A DNA stretch of 64,000 nucleotides from Casuarius casuarius (lineage: Eukaryota > Chordata > Aves > Casuariiformes > Casuariidae), in NCBI GenBank assembly GCA_003342895.1, contig PTFA01000401.1, positions 124,001-188,000 of the forward strand, read 5' to 3'. The notes below the pieces were generated by a model that was given only the letters and a program-made list of their open reading frames with translations, had not been told where the DNA came from and did not search any database. A program made the position numbers and the translations under genes. Shown in pieces: positions 1 through 13,900 of this stretch. Position 1 is the stretch's first letter. Every line of letters begins with the position of its first letter.

Positions 1-2218
1 AATGTTTGAGTCAGGCATACTTCTGAATAAGCCATGGGCGTCCATAAGCAGAGGAAGAGTTAAGGTCCTCTGTAAACTTTGGTGAACACACTAGGCGTAT
101 ATTCAGTGATGTTTACAAGCTGTTCAGTATTTGTTGCAGCATTGCTGAAAGAATGCTGTTGTGACAGTGGAGACATCACCAGCAGTCTAAATTCCTACTT
201 AAAGTGGCTTACAGCTTTCTCAGGAAACATTATTTAACTTTAAATTTCTCATGCTTGTTCTCATCTGAGAAGTACATTTTAAAGGAAGTTTTAGACAACT
301 CCATTGAGCTGGTGCCCCATTAGTTTTACCCAAATATAAAAGAAAAAAAGAAAAATGGTATTTGCAGTGAAATCAGCTTCAGATGCTCCTTATCTTTTCT
401 TCACCCCCTTTACCCCTTCACTCTCTATAGTAACTCAAAGATGGCTTTATTTTAGAATACATCTCTGTAGAGACACTGAAAAACTACACACCAGAGCTCA
501 AGATTTATTGTTTGGATAACTTCCAGATCATATTGCCTCTGTGCACAAGTTAAAAAAAAATGCCTTTTTACACTGAACTAAACTTTCGTGGTCAAGATTA
601 AGTTCTTTCCTTGTTGCATATTTTCAGCAGTAGTGAAAGAATCTGGAAAACAGCTTAGCCTATAAGTGATTTCTGTGGAACTTCAGTTTTTAATTGGGGT
701 CACATGACATATCTAATTGGGAACACTTGCGTGCAGGAAGAAAATAGGTTCCTCTTTTTTCAATAGCTGAAGTAGCTCTTTAGGGAAAAACTGAGAGTTT
801 AAAAATCGTGAATAAAGAAAGAAGTAAAACTGAGTTGTCACCAAAATGAGCATTTATCAGTGCAAATGGATTGAATGGAAAGGTGCTGGTTTCGCATAGT
901 CATTTTTTTGAATGTAGTTGTTCTTTAAATATTCAAGATTAATGTAAACTGTTCGTAGTCTCTCTAAGCAGGGATTTTGTGTGCTTTGCTTGGTTTGAAG
1001 CAGGTTAGCTGTGAAGTACTGAGATTATTGCCACCTGAGGAATGTGCATTGTAAACAAATGCTGGAGAATACTTTTCTCTGCTTCATAAATATATGGAAA
1101 CCCGGTACTGTGAATCGCTCATGATTTGGTACTGACAGCTATGATAAGTATGATGAGAAACTTTGCAATACTGAGTATCCAGTTTTGAATCATAGGAACC
1201 AGCGATCTTCTGAGGCGTATTTCTAGCTATTTTTTGCATGCTAACTTACCTTCTAAATACAGAATTTCTATCCAGCTTGAGATAAGCACTGCCAAAAATT
1301 ACTATCTAGAAGTTAGAATCCTTTTTTAACTTTATACCTATGAAGTACCTTAGAATCTATCTGAAAGAATATGCAGAAGTTTATTTTGAAATTAGACATC
1401 TGTGGGGGAGATGGACAGTTTTAGAACAGTAACAGGAGCTAGAAGCTCAGGAGAAGCTGAAGTACTGATCCAGGTATCACAGATGAGATAGCACTTGGTT
1501 CTGTTGGTGGAAAGGGGCCTCAAATGGCAGAGGCTGTTCTAACCCTGCCCGCTGACCCTCCGCATTTGGAGCATGATACCAGTGGCTGTGCCTGTTCAAG
1601 GGAAACCACTGGACCTTGAGATGCTCAATTCTACTGCAAAATTTTAGTCCCAAGAAGTCAACCAAAAACTGTAACTGACGTTATTGAAACCAGGATTCTA
1701 TCCTTGGAGGCTGAATCCACTTAATTTTAAAGAAGGGCGATACCATTCTCCTGTTATTTCTAGTGAAAATTCAGTGAGTTCAGTAGATGTTTGCTATTAT
1801 AAAAGCAGTATACGCAAAGACAGAATCAGATGTGGAGGGTTTTTTGAATGACGTTAGTTGGATCAAAGCTGGTATTTTATCTCCCCTCCTCCAGAACTCC
1901 TTGCTTTTCTCATATGTGACAGGCAGGCCACCAGTGGTGGGGTTTCATGCTGTGGTACGTGTCTAGTGCAGCCACTCGCATGAGAGGAGAGGTCATGGAG
2001 TGGAGGCTTTGAGTCACCTAGAGGATGGACCAGAGCAGAAAGCTGGAGCTAGAGAATGTTCTTCCTAGCAGGGCCCTCAAGCCTGGCCAGCACTTCCCAC
2101 CGTGGTACCCTGCACATGCTATCTAATCTCATCAGTTACAGCAATTAGAGACTGTGCTCCTCACCACCAGTATAGGAAATACAGGTACTGAAGTGAAGGT
2201 ATGTGAAGTAGGGCTTAC

Positions 2219-2411
2219 CTGACTGCATCTCACTCAAGTACGTGGGACATAAGTATCCTCTCGTAAGGGTTTGTAAGAATTCGGATAGGTCCCAAGAGGC
2301 TGGGGTTCCCACTTTATCAGTGCCAAGCCTAATCACTTCTTCAGATGATAGTTTGTTGAGCACAGGAGAACCTGGGATTGCCTGCAGATTTACTTCCCAT
2401 ATTGTTGGAAG
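2219..2411 (-). other. Exon-like open segment bounded by inverted splice-like sites
   Basis: On the minus strand this 193-nt block is open and reads like protein (LPTIWEVNLQAIPGSPVLN then EEVIRLGTDKVGTPASWDLS), ending in a perfect donor CAG|GTAAGC. On the + strand the same block ends in CAG|GTAAGA at its other side and is also open. CTTACCTGA (2214-2222) and TCAGGTAAG (2413-2421) form a perfect 9-bp inverted repeat around it. I do not recognise the protein. It may be a nested exon, a small transposon, or chance. Confidence 0.25.
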
Positions 2412-5400
2412 CTCAGGTAAGACCAGCATTGACAAAAAAAGCAGATTCTTCTTTAATGCAGTAGATAGTTTTGATGTTTTCTGGTGTAAAGGTCCTTGCT
2501 TCAGTTTCTTGCTGGAATGGATTCTTCACAAATGATGATAATCCTTTATTTGCTATTTACTTATTTGGTTACCTTCTCGTCTCTACATGATGCTCTGAAT
2601 TTTCTTTTCCTTTAACATTTTTGAAGCTCAGATACTCAAATGAATGGGACAAGGGGAGTTTTTGTAATTACTAACAGAAAAAATTTCTAACAGTTTCTAA
2701 TAGAAAATCATGGACTATCCAAAGTGTTACTAGTGAGTTCCTTTCTTTTCCCCTGATCTGTTAAGACCAAGGTTTCTGAACACCCTGGTCTCAGCTCAGA
2801 GGTGAACCAGATGTGGATGGAGTGAGACAGTCCTGCTATAAAACCTGTCTCAGAGCTGCCTGTGGAGTCAGAGGGCATGTCAGTATGCAGGCTGCAGCAT
2901 TCACCATTGCAGTTCAGGCAGTAATAGAGCCCAGAGGCAGCCCCAGCTGGGTAACATGATTTATTTGGCCCCCAAACCACCTTCCTAGAGATAGCCCACA
3001 TTATGTCGGTGCCCTGTGAGGCCACAGAGGATCGCAGTTTAGGGAGGCATCCAACTGAGCTAAGAGTGGTTTGGAAACAAATGAATCCATGTGTAAAACC
3101 TTAGGTTTTTTTTCTCCTAAAAAAAGTTATTAACAACATTTCAGCCTATCTCTGAGCTTCCTGGAAAAGTAAAGCTGGTTCCTAAGTTGCAGATCTGTTA
3201 GGACAAGAGACTAGTGCAATTCCCCTGTGCAGGATGTAAGGGACCCTTCTCCCTGTGCAGAACAGATCCAGCACAGGGCGCACTGCATGCAGAAATGTGC
3301 TCAGGGACTGACTAGTAGCAGAATCTAAAGTTTTGTTGCTGTGCGGATCTCTCTCCCCTCAGTCCCCACATTTAAAGATATTTTAACTCCTCTTAGGCAT
3401 GCAGATCCTTCCCTGCTGATTAGAATGTCATGAATACCTTTTACATAATCCTAGCTTGTGCTGCATATAAAATAGCTACTTCAGAATCTGACTTCACAAA
3501 ATTTTGACGTATTTGAGTTGGTCTTTACAAATTGGCATAAAGGTAACGTTTTTGTTTTGAACGTGCTTTGAGTTCCTTTTTCATTTGGCTGCTGGCAGTG
3601 CTTTATCTTGATCAAACATAGAACCAAAACCAAACAAATAAAAATAATCAAAGCTTCATTTTTATTAATTCCTGGTATCTGTTCTTCACAAGTTTGACAT
3701 CCATTTTCTGTTTTATGTGAGTACTACAAAGTCTCTCCCTGGAAATCAGAATCCCTAAAGCTTTTTCAGAGTGTGTTGAAAGAAAAATGTATCTTCAGAC
3801 ACCCTTCTAGCATAATAATGAATTTTGATTCATTGTTACAGTTCTAGATATCATAACAATTGGATTCTGTTGAGTATCTTTTTTTCAGTGCATGAGGTGG
3901 CCCTGTGTCTTGCTGCCTGATGAAGGGTGTATTAGGGACATTAGATTTCATAAATAGGGAAGGGCACAGCTGAAGAAACAATATTTACAGGTACTTTGAC
4001 TTCGTATCTCTGCTCAGTGGCACTGATTCTGTTCGTGATACAGTAGCAAGTTTCTCTTCCACTCTACTACCCATGTGCCATGGGTGTTGTCAGTGAATCA
4101 TCCCTTTGGACTGTGGCCCAGGAGAGAGGCGACTGTGTTGTGTTCCTGGGTTGAGAGAGAGTTCTAGCTTCAGACAGCGTGAACATGAGCCATTCTTCAT
4201 GTTACGATGTTTTCTTTGCATCTCCTCCTTTTAGCAAACCCCATGAAGTACCTGTACCCTCATATAAACCACAGGCTTTTCTGATCAGACATCTTCCTTT
4301 TGCTGTGTCTCCTTATAGAGAAAAAGGGGTATGTAAACATCTGTTAAAATGCTACCTTCCAGTTTTGCTTATAGCCATATGCTTATGTAGAATAAAATTT
4401 AGTGAAGCAGTCAGAAAAGTAGAAAGGGGAAAAAAGGAACCATCCCATTCTCCCCGTTCACGCAAAGGAGAAGCAGCCTCTTGTGTTGCTAACCAGCATG
4501 TGACCTACAACATTAGCTGTAGGGAGCAGACAGGAGGGAAGGCCAAGAGACAGCATCCTGACTGGAGGAAAATATGACCCTATTATGAATTCGAGGAAAG
4601 CAAATAGCAGCCTTGGAAACACTTCAGACATGCCTACCTGCAGATGTAGACAGGCATGACTTTCTCTGTCTCTGCGCTGAGCTTGCTAGAAATGAAGAAT
4701 GCCTGTGGCACTGTGCCTCAGCTAAACNGTTTGCCGAAAATGCAGTGTGTGTCAAACACAGCCCTGTATCAACACACGCAGCCTCAGAGCTGGCCAGACG
4801 GGAAGCCATTCTCCTACAAGGGAGAACAAGGTCCATCTGTGCTCATCTGGGTAGACACTGCTCTAGAGCAGACTGACAAAGGCGCTTTCCTAGTGCTTTT
4901 CTCTACGCATTCTCTTGAGCAGCCCCTGCTAGAATATTCCTAATTCAATAGTATCCTCTGTCTTGAGCCCTAGAAGCAAATTAGAAATCATCATCAAGCT
5001 CAAACCTTATTTCAGCATTTTGAGAAATTACATTTGTTTATGATGCACCAATCTAGTTTTTTTACATTTCTAAATACAGAAGAGATAGCAAACAATCATA
5101 GCAAAGGTTTTAAACTAGGATGTCTTGTGTTAAACAATTAAATCTGTATTTCTACATCTGAACAAGCACCATGGTATGAGAGGTGTTGAAAACCTCAGTT
5201 CACAGGGAACTCAGTGGGTCTGCTGTACATGAGTCAAATGAAAGTTACTGGCTCATACGATTTATTAACAGTCTTGCAACATGTAATTCAGAAACATTGC
5301 TCAGAGTTTAGAAGGGCATCACAGAAATGTTTTTAACTGTTTTGAAAGCCAGACTCTTTAATGTAAAGACAGTTCTGCCCACACGTATATGGTTTTGCAC

Positions 5401-5497
5401 AAAAAAAGTCAATATTACAAGAAAAGTAATTTGAGCATTGGTGAAATCAATAGGTACTATGGCTCACATCAGATGTTTGTATAGAGTAATATCCTCT

Positions 5498-5565
5498 TAA
5501 ATCAAAGCCCCTTGCAGGGTACAGCCATTTATAAATCAAAGCCCCTTGCAGGGTACAGCCATTTA
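5498..5565. repeat. Perfect 34-bp tandem duplication
   Basis: Two identical 34-nt copies follow one another, each starting TAAATCAAAGCCCC and ending CAGCCATTTA (5498-5531 and 5532-5565). The identity of the copies implies a recent duplication or an assembly artefact. Confidence 0.95.
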
Positions 5566-7262
5566 TAATCTTGCGCTGAAATTGCAATGATCCACTACAA
5601 GGTTAAGAACAAAGGATCTCAAAAGCTGTAAATATGATGAAATGAATCAGATCACCTTTTGGTCTAACTAGTAGCTATCCTTTCATGAAAACTATTGCCT
5701 CTTGTTTTCCACAATTTATTAACTAAGGCTTTGCAAACCTTTGTATCTTACAGTTCAGCTTTTTTTCTAAAAAAGCCTCAATTGAGAGTGTCCTGTTGAA
5801 CAAGACATGAACCTGAAATACTCCTGAAGCCTGGAAAACAAACTTAGTTTTGAAATAGCCTGTTCTAAACAGCTAGAAATGAAAGCACATCACTTTTCTC
5901 AGTTGGGAGGTATTTTCAAACCACTCAGTCTTCCAGAGGCTAATTGTACTTGTTCATCCTGCTCTGCAGATAATAAGGCCAAAAAGAATCATTTTAGTCA
6001 TCTATCAATTTAGGACTATGAGATATTATGTGAGACAACAAATCCAGTCCTCTACTTTTGGAAACAACCATTTCAGAGTCTGGTTTCATGCATAATGTGG
6101 GCAATCAGTTTTGTTGACTAATGCATATTTTACAGAAGGTCCACTACTGTGGATTCAAGAATTAACTGACAGATAATCCAGCAATCTTTTGATTGATTGC
6201 TTTTTCTTAAGAAGGTCACAATTGCCCTAGATCTATCAACATCTATCGAGTGACCTCTTCACCTTCCCGTGGATTATTCGGGGGACTTTTAGTTTTCTAA
6301 TGTAAAGCAGGTGCCATCCAAAAAGGCTGCTTAGTGTTCTCTCTCTATATAGGCAAGCTTTGCATTTTTCCTCCTGATGACCGCAGTGTAGGTGCTCAAC
6401 TTGAGTTTTTTAGCCACTGTAAACCATAATTCCAATTTGAAGTGACATACTGCTATGAGTATGGCTTACATTCTTAACCCCTTAGTTGCCTCAATTTTGC
6501 TATGTTAAATAGGTGCTGTGTGCTCATGTCTGGCTTTCCAAGTCATAAACAATTTCATCAAACTTCTTGAACATGACTCACAACAGGAATTTCCCCAAAT
6601 GAAGTTCCTGTAGTTCAGATGGGTGACAATGTGAAAATGCTGCATTTCTAAGACTCTCTTTTTTATTCCATAACCACAGTTTTCATACACACCTTAACTG
6701 GGACAGTAGTGCTCGCACCAGGATTCTGTTTTATTGATAGCCTGCAAACGATTGCATGCTCTGAGCTTTGAGAAAGACCTCTGGCCCAGCATTTCTAGCC
6801 TGCTGAGTTGATAAATAAAAACTGGTTCTCTGTTGTTGGTTAGCTGCCTTCTGGATAAGTACTCATATTTGCTACACTGGTGTGACAAGAGGAGTCTTTC
6901 TATAGCCAATTCTGTGCATGAGTAGCTAAAATACATTTCTATAGGGGAAGGGAACACTTCAGTTCTGATAAGTGTATGCTGTCCAAGGTGTCAACACTGT
7001 AGTAAAATGACACAGTATTTTGTGTGCTCAGTAAAGTACAAAGAAGAGGAGGACCAGGAAATAGATGTATTTGAAAGGCATTTACGGACCCACACAAGCA
7101 AAAGTCCATATGTGTATAAACATGTATATAGGTGTTTACTCAAAGCTTGTGGAATGAATGAATTCCCTTAGCAAATCCCCAGGTAGTTTGTTGCATAAAG
7201 AGATTCTGACATCTGACACAGAGATAAAAGCGGGACCACTGGAAAGCTGCGGTTAATGGGAT

Positions 7263-7332
7263 TGTAGAACACTTCAGGTTGGGAGGGAGCTCCGCAGATC
7301 TTCCATCCAGACCCCCCCCAAAGTTGGACTGA
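7263..7332 (-). mobile_element. CR1 LINE fragment (reverse orientation)
   Basis: The + strand reads CAGGTTGGGAGGGAGCTCC, then a degenerate copy of the usual 'GATCATCCAGTCCAACCCCC' stretch (GATCTTCCATCCAGACCCCC). This is the reverse complement of the CR1 3' end. It is short and diverged. Confidence 0.55.
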
Positions 7333-7905
7333 CTTCAAAATGAAGTGCCTGTACGAAAACCAGGAACAATACATAAAACTAGCTTCAAACCTTGCCTTTG
7401 TTTCAATTCATATGGCAAAACCCACCAAGAGATTAGATTGAGCCCCCTACAAAACACAGAGGACAAGACACTTTGGAATAGATTCAATGTGGTAAAGTCG
7501 TTTTGATTGTTAGAGCATCACTCGTTTCCTTTTATATCCCTTCGTGAAGAAGTACCACAGAAGAGGAAGGAATGCTAGCAGCTTTAAGTTCCACAGTTAC
7601 ATCAAAAGCCATGACATAGGGACTGGTATTAGGATAAAAATAGATTTTCAGATAAGATTATTCTTTTTGAAGATTCAGTAAACCATATTTACTGTGTCAC
7701 AGTGCTCTTAAAACCAGTAGCATCTTCTAAGAGATCAGGAAATATGTCTGTCTGTGAGAGATGTAACCAAGAATGTCGAAGAGATCAATTTGATTTAATG
7801 CCACTGCCATTCAGTGGGGATTAAGGGATTGTGAGAGGGAAAAAGGATCTCTCTGTTTTTGTCTTTCTGATTTCCTTTTTGGACCATTAAGGATTGGACA
7901 CACAA

Positions 7906-7965
7906 AAATAAGATAAGATAGGATACGATACGACACGGTAAGATACGACAAGACAAGATTAAATT
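7906..7965. repeat. Diverged pentanucleotide array
   Basis: Twelve 5-nt units follow in register: AAATA, AGATA, AGATA, GGATA, CGATA, CGACA, CGGTA, AGATA, CGACA, AGACA, AGATT, AAATT. Most differ by one or two bases from AGATA. Confidence 0.9.
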
Positions 7966-8419
7966 AAGGATCTGTACCTGACAAAGCCCACTGCTCAGAA
8001 CGTATTGGCATCCCACAAAGCATTGGCAAGCATAAGCAACGTACAAAGTTATCTTAAATTATAATGCTATATAAAAAAACAGATTTGGCAAAAAGAAAGT
8101 ACTTTCTACTCCAACATTTCCCAAGCTTTGTAACTGTTTGCTCTTTCTCTTTACACAGCATTTCTTACTATTGGCAAAGAAAATATCATTTGAATTATTT
8201 TTCCAGAACAAACATGTGCAATTAAACTAAAATAACTGTAACTGAAGGGTATAATTGATTCATATCACAGAGACCCACAGTGAAAGAAAATTCAGATCAT
8301 GTGACGTGCTTGCAAACTGTGCGTTGCATCCCCCTCTGGGGAGCAGGCTGCATGTCAGCCCTGGGCAGGGCTAGGACTGGCAACTCCATCTGAGCCATTT
8401 TCTATCAGAGAAGTTGGGC

Positions 8420-8448
8420 TTTTGTTTTGTTTTGTTTTGTTTTGTTTT
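8420..8448. repeat. (TTTTG)n microsatellite
   Basis: TTTTG is repeated about five and a half times without interruption. Confidence 0.97.
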
Positions 8449-10855
8449 CAGTAGTGCATGATGCTTATTGAATTCCGTCTGGGAATTATCGAAACGTTCC
8501 TACTGATGTGTGGTCATTTGGTGGGTGAAGGAGGTGGGCGTCTAGGGTTCCTTGTCCGTTACAGTGTAGGCTAGCATGCATTGCAGAAAGATAACTTCAG
8601 AATGGAACATTCCTATCAGGTTATTTAGGTATTATTGGAAAAAGTATTTTGTCATTTGCCTTGCACAGCACATTTTGAAACATCTGCTGTCCACTTTAAT
8701 TGAAGACAAAAAAAAGAAAAGTTGAAATCTGAAAATTTCCCAAATGGGAAAATACATGGATTTGTTTCCCAACTGGCCCTCCTGAATATCCCTAATAAGT
8801 TTATTTCCAAGACCTTTCAAGGTTTAATTTTCTTTTGGACATCAACCTGGCTTTTCTTGGTATATTATCAGTTTTCTGCAAGTGCCTCCATCTCCGTGTC
8901 CTTTTTGTTAACAATTCTGTGCATCTGCATCATGTGGATCAAATGGATGCCAGAAAACCAGTAAGAAGCCCTCTAGCCATCCTGTCTTCTTCCACAATGA
9001 AAAAAAATCCTGAAAGCTAACAAAAAAATCAGGAGTCCAGCAATGCTGCCTTTCTCATTGTATTGCATTATCACGCACTCACAGCGAGGGGTGATTAGAC
9101 ACAGACATGGCTATGGCTAAGCCACTGATCCTGGAGCTGATAAGTAGTAAATACTTCTGTGCCCACGCGAAGCACATACGCAAGCAGTCCCCACCGCCTA
9201 GGGCAGAGCGCAGTGTTAGTACCAGAGGGAGGATGGATTTTGCACCAGCATTTCCTTAAGTATTTATGTTTCCTACTAAAATCACTTTGCTATGTTTCTT
9301 TTAAGAGTGACATACTAAAAATTCAGAAACAACCTGTAGTAAAGGCCTGTAGAGAACCTGTAGAGAAGCTCCCCCAGTATTTATTGTATCGTTGCATGAA
9401 CGTGAATACAATAAATATGTCAGAGTGTCTAGTGGAGAGATTTTTTGGAGGAGGGATTTAGGAGGGCAGTACCATGCCCCCCTTCCCCCTTCCCCTGCTC
9501 TGTTACCATGCATCGTGCAGCATGTCTCGGGTTCGTGTAGTGGGGGGAACCGTACTGCTCAGCCTTTGGCCCTCCGCCAGCCACGCCGTGACTGCAGCCA
9601 GACCAGCAGGACTCGGTACTGCGCTTTATAGTATTCTTCATAGGCAGTTGTGTTGAGATAATGGGTTTTGAGAAGATGACACTTTTGGAGTGCTTATAAA
9701 CAAGATATCTTCTCTGTGTAAGTTCTTTGCGTCAAAGAAAGTGCCTGTGCTCTGCATGAGCCTTTTAGGCTTTCTGACCAGTCTGTTAGAGGACTTCTTG
9801 TTTTGTAGATCACAGTGGTAGCAGATCTGTTACAGAGCTATTGTGATTTATAAACTCAATACATGTGCTGGGCACATGTGATAGTGCAAGTGAAAAACCC
9901 TCCGGAAATGTCTACGTTAATGTTACATTACAGTGACTTGGATGTGGTTGTCTGGGGAAGTTAGTCCTGCGGGCAAGACTAACCTACCTGCATGGGCGCA
10001 GCTCTGTTGTTGTGCAGAAACAAGCCTGAACCTAGCTAGTGTCCCGCTTTGCCACATGATCCACACTGCTTACTCACTAGAATAGCTTTGGAGCTATTTC
10101 TGGGAAAACAGGGTGATATTCCCAGAAAAAAACAGTTGTTTCCTTCTTTCCAGGGCATAATTAATGATGCATTTGTCTAATGTATAAACTGGCCCCAGCA
10201 CTGTTCTTGGCCAATCTGATGACAGCAGTATCAGACTACAGGCATCATGCAGGCAAGTCAGCTAAGCGTCAATGGAATTCATAGAAGGTGAAATTTGTGG
10301 GTATCATGGGTTCACGTTCCAAGCAGAAAAGAGTAGTGTTTAGTAATGAAACTCGGGCATCTTGCTCCTTTGTTCTCTGATACTGCTTCCTGTACCAGAG
10401 CCCAGGACGTAAATGTAGAAGGGGCCACAGGACTTCTAAAAGTTAGCCACAGGCTCCTTTTACAAAAGATTTTGCCTGTATGGTCAGTCAGACAGCCTTT
10501 TGACTGCTTCACCATCACAGCAGAGTAACCATCTTACCAGTAAAGAACGTGGGTTTTTTCCTAAAATATATGCTCCCATTCAGCCACAGTTCTTGAACTT
10601 GAAGTAAAATCAAAGTAGTATGTCCTGTGTTATGTAGGAGATCAGATTAGCTTAACGCAGTGGTCTCTAAAGACCTTAAAATCTATAAATCTACATACTA
10701 GCCATTACAGCATTGTTCCCTGTTCTCTTTTTCCTAAATCCTCATCCAGCCTTTTTTTGAATGTCACATTGTAACGTGGGTTCTGTCTTTTCTTTTGGGG
10801 AGTTCGTTCTGGAGAAAAACCCTGTCTCCGAGTAAATAATATTAGTTACTTGCAT

Positions 10856-10901
10856 TTAATTAATTAAAATCATCAAAATTAATTAATTAAAATCATCAAT
10901 A
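10856..10901. repeat. 23-bp tandem duplication
   Basis: Two 23-nt copies starting TTAATTAATTAAAATCATCA (10856-10878 and 10879-10901) differ only near the end. Each contains overlapping TTAATTAA palindromes. Confidence 0.93.
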
Positions 10902-13900
10902 ATACTGTTGTTCCAGAGTTGCATATTAACCTTGCTATGCCACTGGCCTGATCAACAGGTATGCCTATGTGCATCAGGGGCAGGCTAGGAGTAGAAATTA
11001 GAAGAGGTAGATTTTTCAAATTTCTGTTCATGTGGCTGGGCATTGTGAAACACAGTTCAGCCCAGATTTAATATTTGTTACTGAGCTACAAACTGCTGAA
11101 ATAGGACTACTAATGAGGTAAATGTTTCTTAACGCTTCTACCCCCGAAAGAAGTTATCTGAAGTTTTCAAATAAAGTTATGTGTTATTTATTAAATGCTA
11201 CATCAAGCTGTTTGCCGGAGATTCAAACTCTGGCAAACAAGCCCCTCTAGACTCCTTCAGGAAAGCAGGGCATGGGCTGGGATTTGCCCATTAGATCTGA
11301 GCTCAAAAAGAAGCAGAAACACTGCCAAGAATTACCCTGCCCTGCTGCTGACCTTCAAAAGTCGAAATGCTCCCCAAGCTAATACACGTGTGGCCTAAGC
11401 AAGATGTGGCTGTGCTCAAAGACAAGATCCTCCCTTCCAGATCTCATTAGCAGTCTGGTTTCTTGAGTGGGCCAAGACTGCAGAGGAGAGAGGGGGAAGA
11501 GTGGGTGGCAGGAGCAAGACTGCTTGCTGAAGTTAGGAGCACATAGTGCAGAGGTGATCAATACGGAATTCCCGCTTGGGCCACTCATGTTATGTTTGTG
11601 TGTTTTAGTGTTTCTTTTCAGCACAACACTAAGAGCTTAATTTTGCAGGGAATTAATGTGCTTCAAATTTCGTTGTTTCACTAATGGGTGACACACAAAA
11701 CTCTCCAGAATAACAGGACAGGATGCCCTTTGGGGTCTGCTCCGCAGGTGAGCAGAGGTTGTTGCAGACCTAGCCAGATTCTTGAGACTTTTTTGCAGCG
11801 CGTGTTGTTTCGCTGCAGAGGTGCCTAGCTCTGTCCCCACTGTACTAACCACGCCAGAAGCCAACATGCAAACATTGGTGAGCACACAGGAAGTGGATTG
11901 CACTGGTCGTAATCTCTTGAATGCACTGTGTGTGAAAAATGGGTTAATGCTGCTTGCCCTGCCAGCACCCCGTTCCTGCAGCTTGGGGATGTGTCCAACA
12001 GTGAGTTGCAGCGCTTGGCAATGGTGCACCTTCACACCAACCGAAATGAATTGAATCAAATCCTGTCTGTCCCCTTGTCCTCCTGAAACTCCTCCTTCGT
12101 GCAGGCAGGGAGGTCACTAGAGCTATCTCCCTGACTCCAGCTCCCCATCCTTCCCACTTGGCTCCTAACTAGAGAGAGAGCGGGAGACTAAGAGCAGTGG
12201 CAGGAATTTGGGTCATTCAAAAGACTGGCAGAGAGTGGCAGGTTGCTGACATAGTTTTTTCTGTGTGCTTCACTGCCTTTACGCCCACCTTCCATTTGTA
12301 TCAAATGCCAGGACTGTGGTCCAGAGTGTTCCTCCAGTGTTTGTGGAGAACTGGAACCCAAATTTTATTTGATGTAGAGTCCCCTGTGTGGAAGGTCTCT
12401 CCATTTTCATTTCTTTATATGTACATATTTTTGCAACATCATGACCGTACAGAACTTTTGAAAAAAGTTAGCTTGTCAGCCAGATACCTGTAAGCTACTT
12501 AGCTAACAAAAAAAAAAAAAGAAAAAATCCAAATACAGAACACCAACAAAACTAGGGGCTTTGCCCTTGCCTCTGTTTTAAAAGCCTAAAGGACCCATAA
12601 AGGGCAGAATGGGCCTAGAACGCCTGGGCCCTCCGGAGGCAACCGCAAGGCTCCAGGGCAGTGAAGAAGAGCACAGGCGGATAACTTCTCTGCAGCTTTT
12701 TGTAGGGATGTTATGGCTGAGGTGAGGCCTGCAGCTGGATGTAGATTGGGTCCTGCCTCTCTCCTGTAGATGTAGTTACTGAAGGATACAGCAAGGAGCA
12801 CTGCAGTGTTCCATCTCTTCTGTCGCATGGTTACAGAAAGCTAAAATCAGTGAAATCAGCTGTGTAATTCTCACATGTTTCTTTTAGGAACAGAAACAAT
12901 GAGAGATAAGCTGTACTATAGAGACAAACATATTATAAAAACTCTGGCCATAATTAGACAGTCACACTTTGAAAATCTATAAATTCCAGCTATTAATTGG
13001 TGCTTATATTAGAAATAAAATCTTGTTTCTATTTTTTCATTTTGTATTTTTTGTTAATGAAATTACAAAATGATAACTAAGAGCTGAGGCAGAGCCGAAA
13101 AGATTACATTTAATTTATTATAAATTGATGTTTTGTGCTTAATTTGATGGCTCTTTGTTCACTCTTAAACTAGGGGGATATGGCAGGGAAAAGAGATTAC
13201 AGCTATTCGGGGTTTTTTGCAATATCCTTTTAGTAACTATTAAGAAATGAAATATCTTTCAACTTCACTTTTACCATATCCCTTTTGGAGGGAGATAAGT
13301 TCAAGCTGTCCTACAGTTTTTAGTCTTTCCCTGTAAAACCTTCATTAGAGAGACAGAACTAAGAGCTTGGAAATCATTTCCTGAAGTATCTGTAGTGTTG
13401 ATTGCTTCAGGAAGACTATAGTGTCTTATTGTTTTAGGATTAAACATCATCATTATTAAGTGAAAAAAACTGAAATTCTGAGAGAACAAAGATTTCTGCA
13501 GTGCCTGGACAAGCACAGAATACAAAGTACCTACAATGTATAACATGGGCTGTACATTGAGTTTAGAATACTATTTGTAAATTGAATGCAGTCTGCAGAG
13601 TATGAGAAGCTCTGCTCTAAAAAGTGGATAATATTCAGATTTTCCACCTTTGATGGAGTTGATGTTAGTGCTATACATTTTGGCACACATTTCCTATTTT
13701 GTCGTTCTTTCAGGAGTCTCTTCCTCCAAACCCCTTTCCATTGATAGAGGTCTCTGCCTCAGAAATCCAAAGCACCTTTCTGCAGGCAGTGGCCATCCAA
13801 GTGCCAGGTGATGTTGGAGAAGTGAAGCTCTTCAGCTTGGAGTTTCAGTCAAAGTGTAATAATTTCAGCAACTTCTGTGGAGCCGTTCTTTTAAGTACTA

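Noticed and set aside
4179..4577. 132-codon + open frame
   Set aside because: No recognisable family, and the basic low-complexity C-terminal part looks like chance translation of intronic sequence.
11637..12059. 140-codon minus open frame with a 90-codon + frame opposite
   Set aside because: Overlapping frames on both strands without domains or conservation signs.
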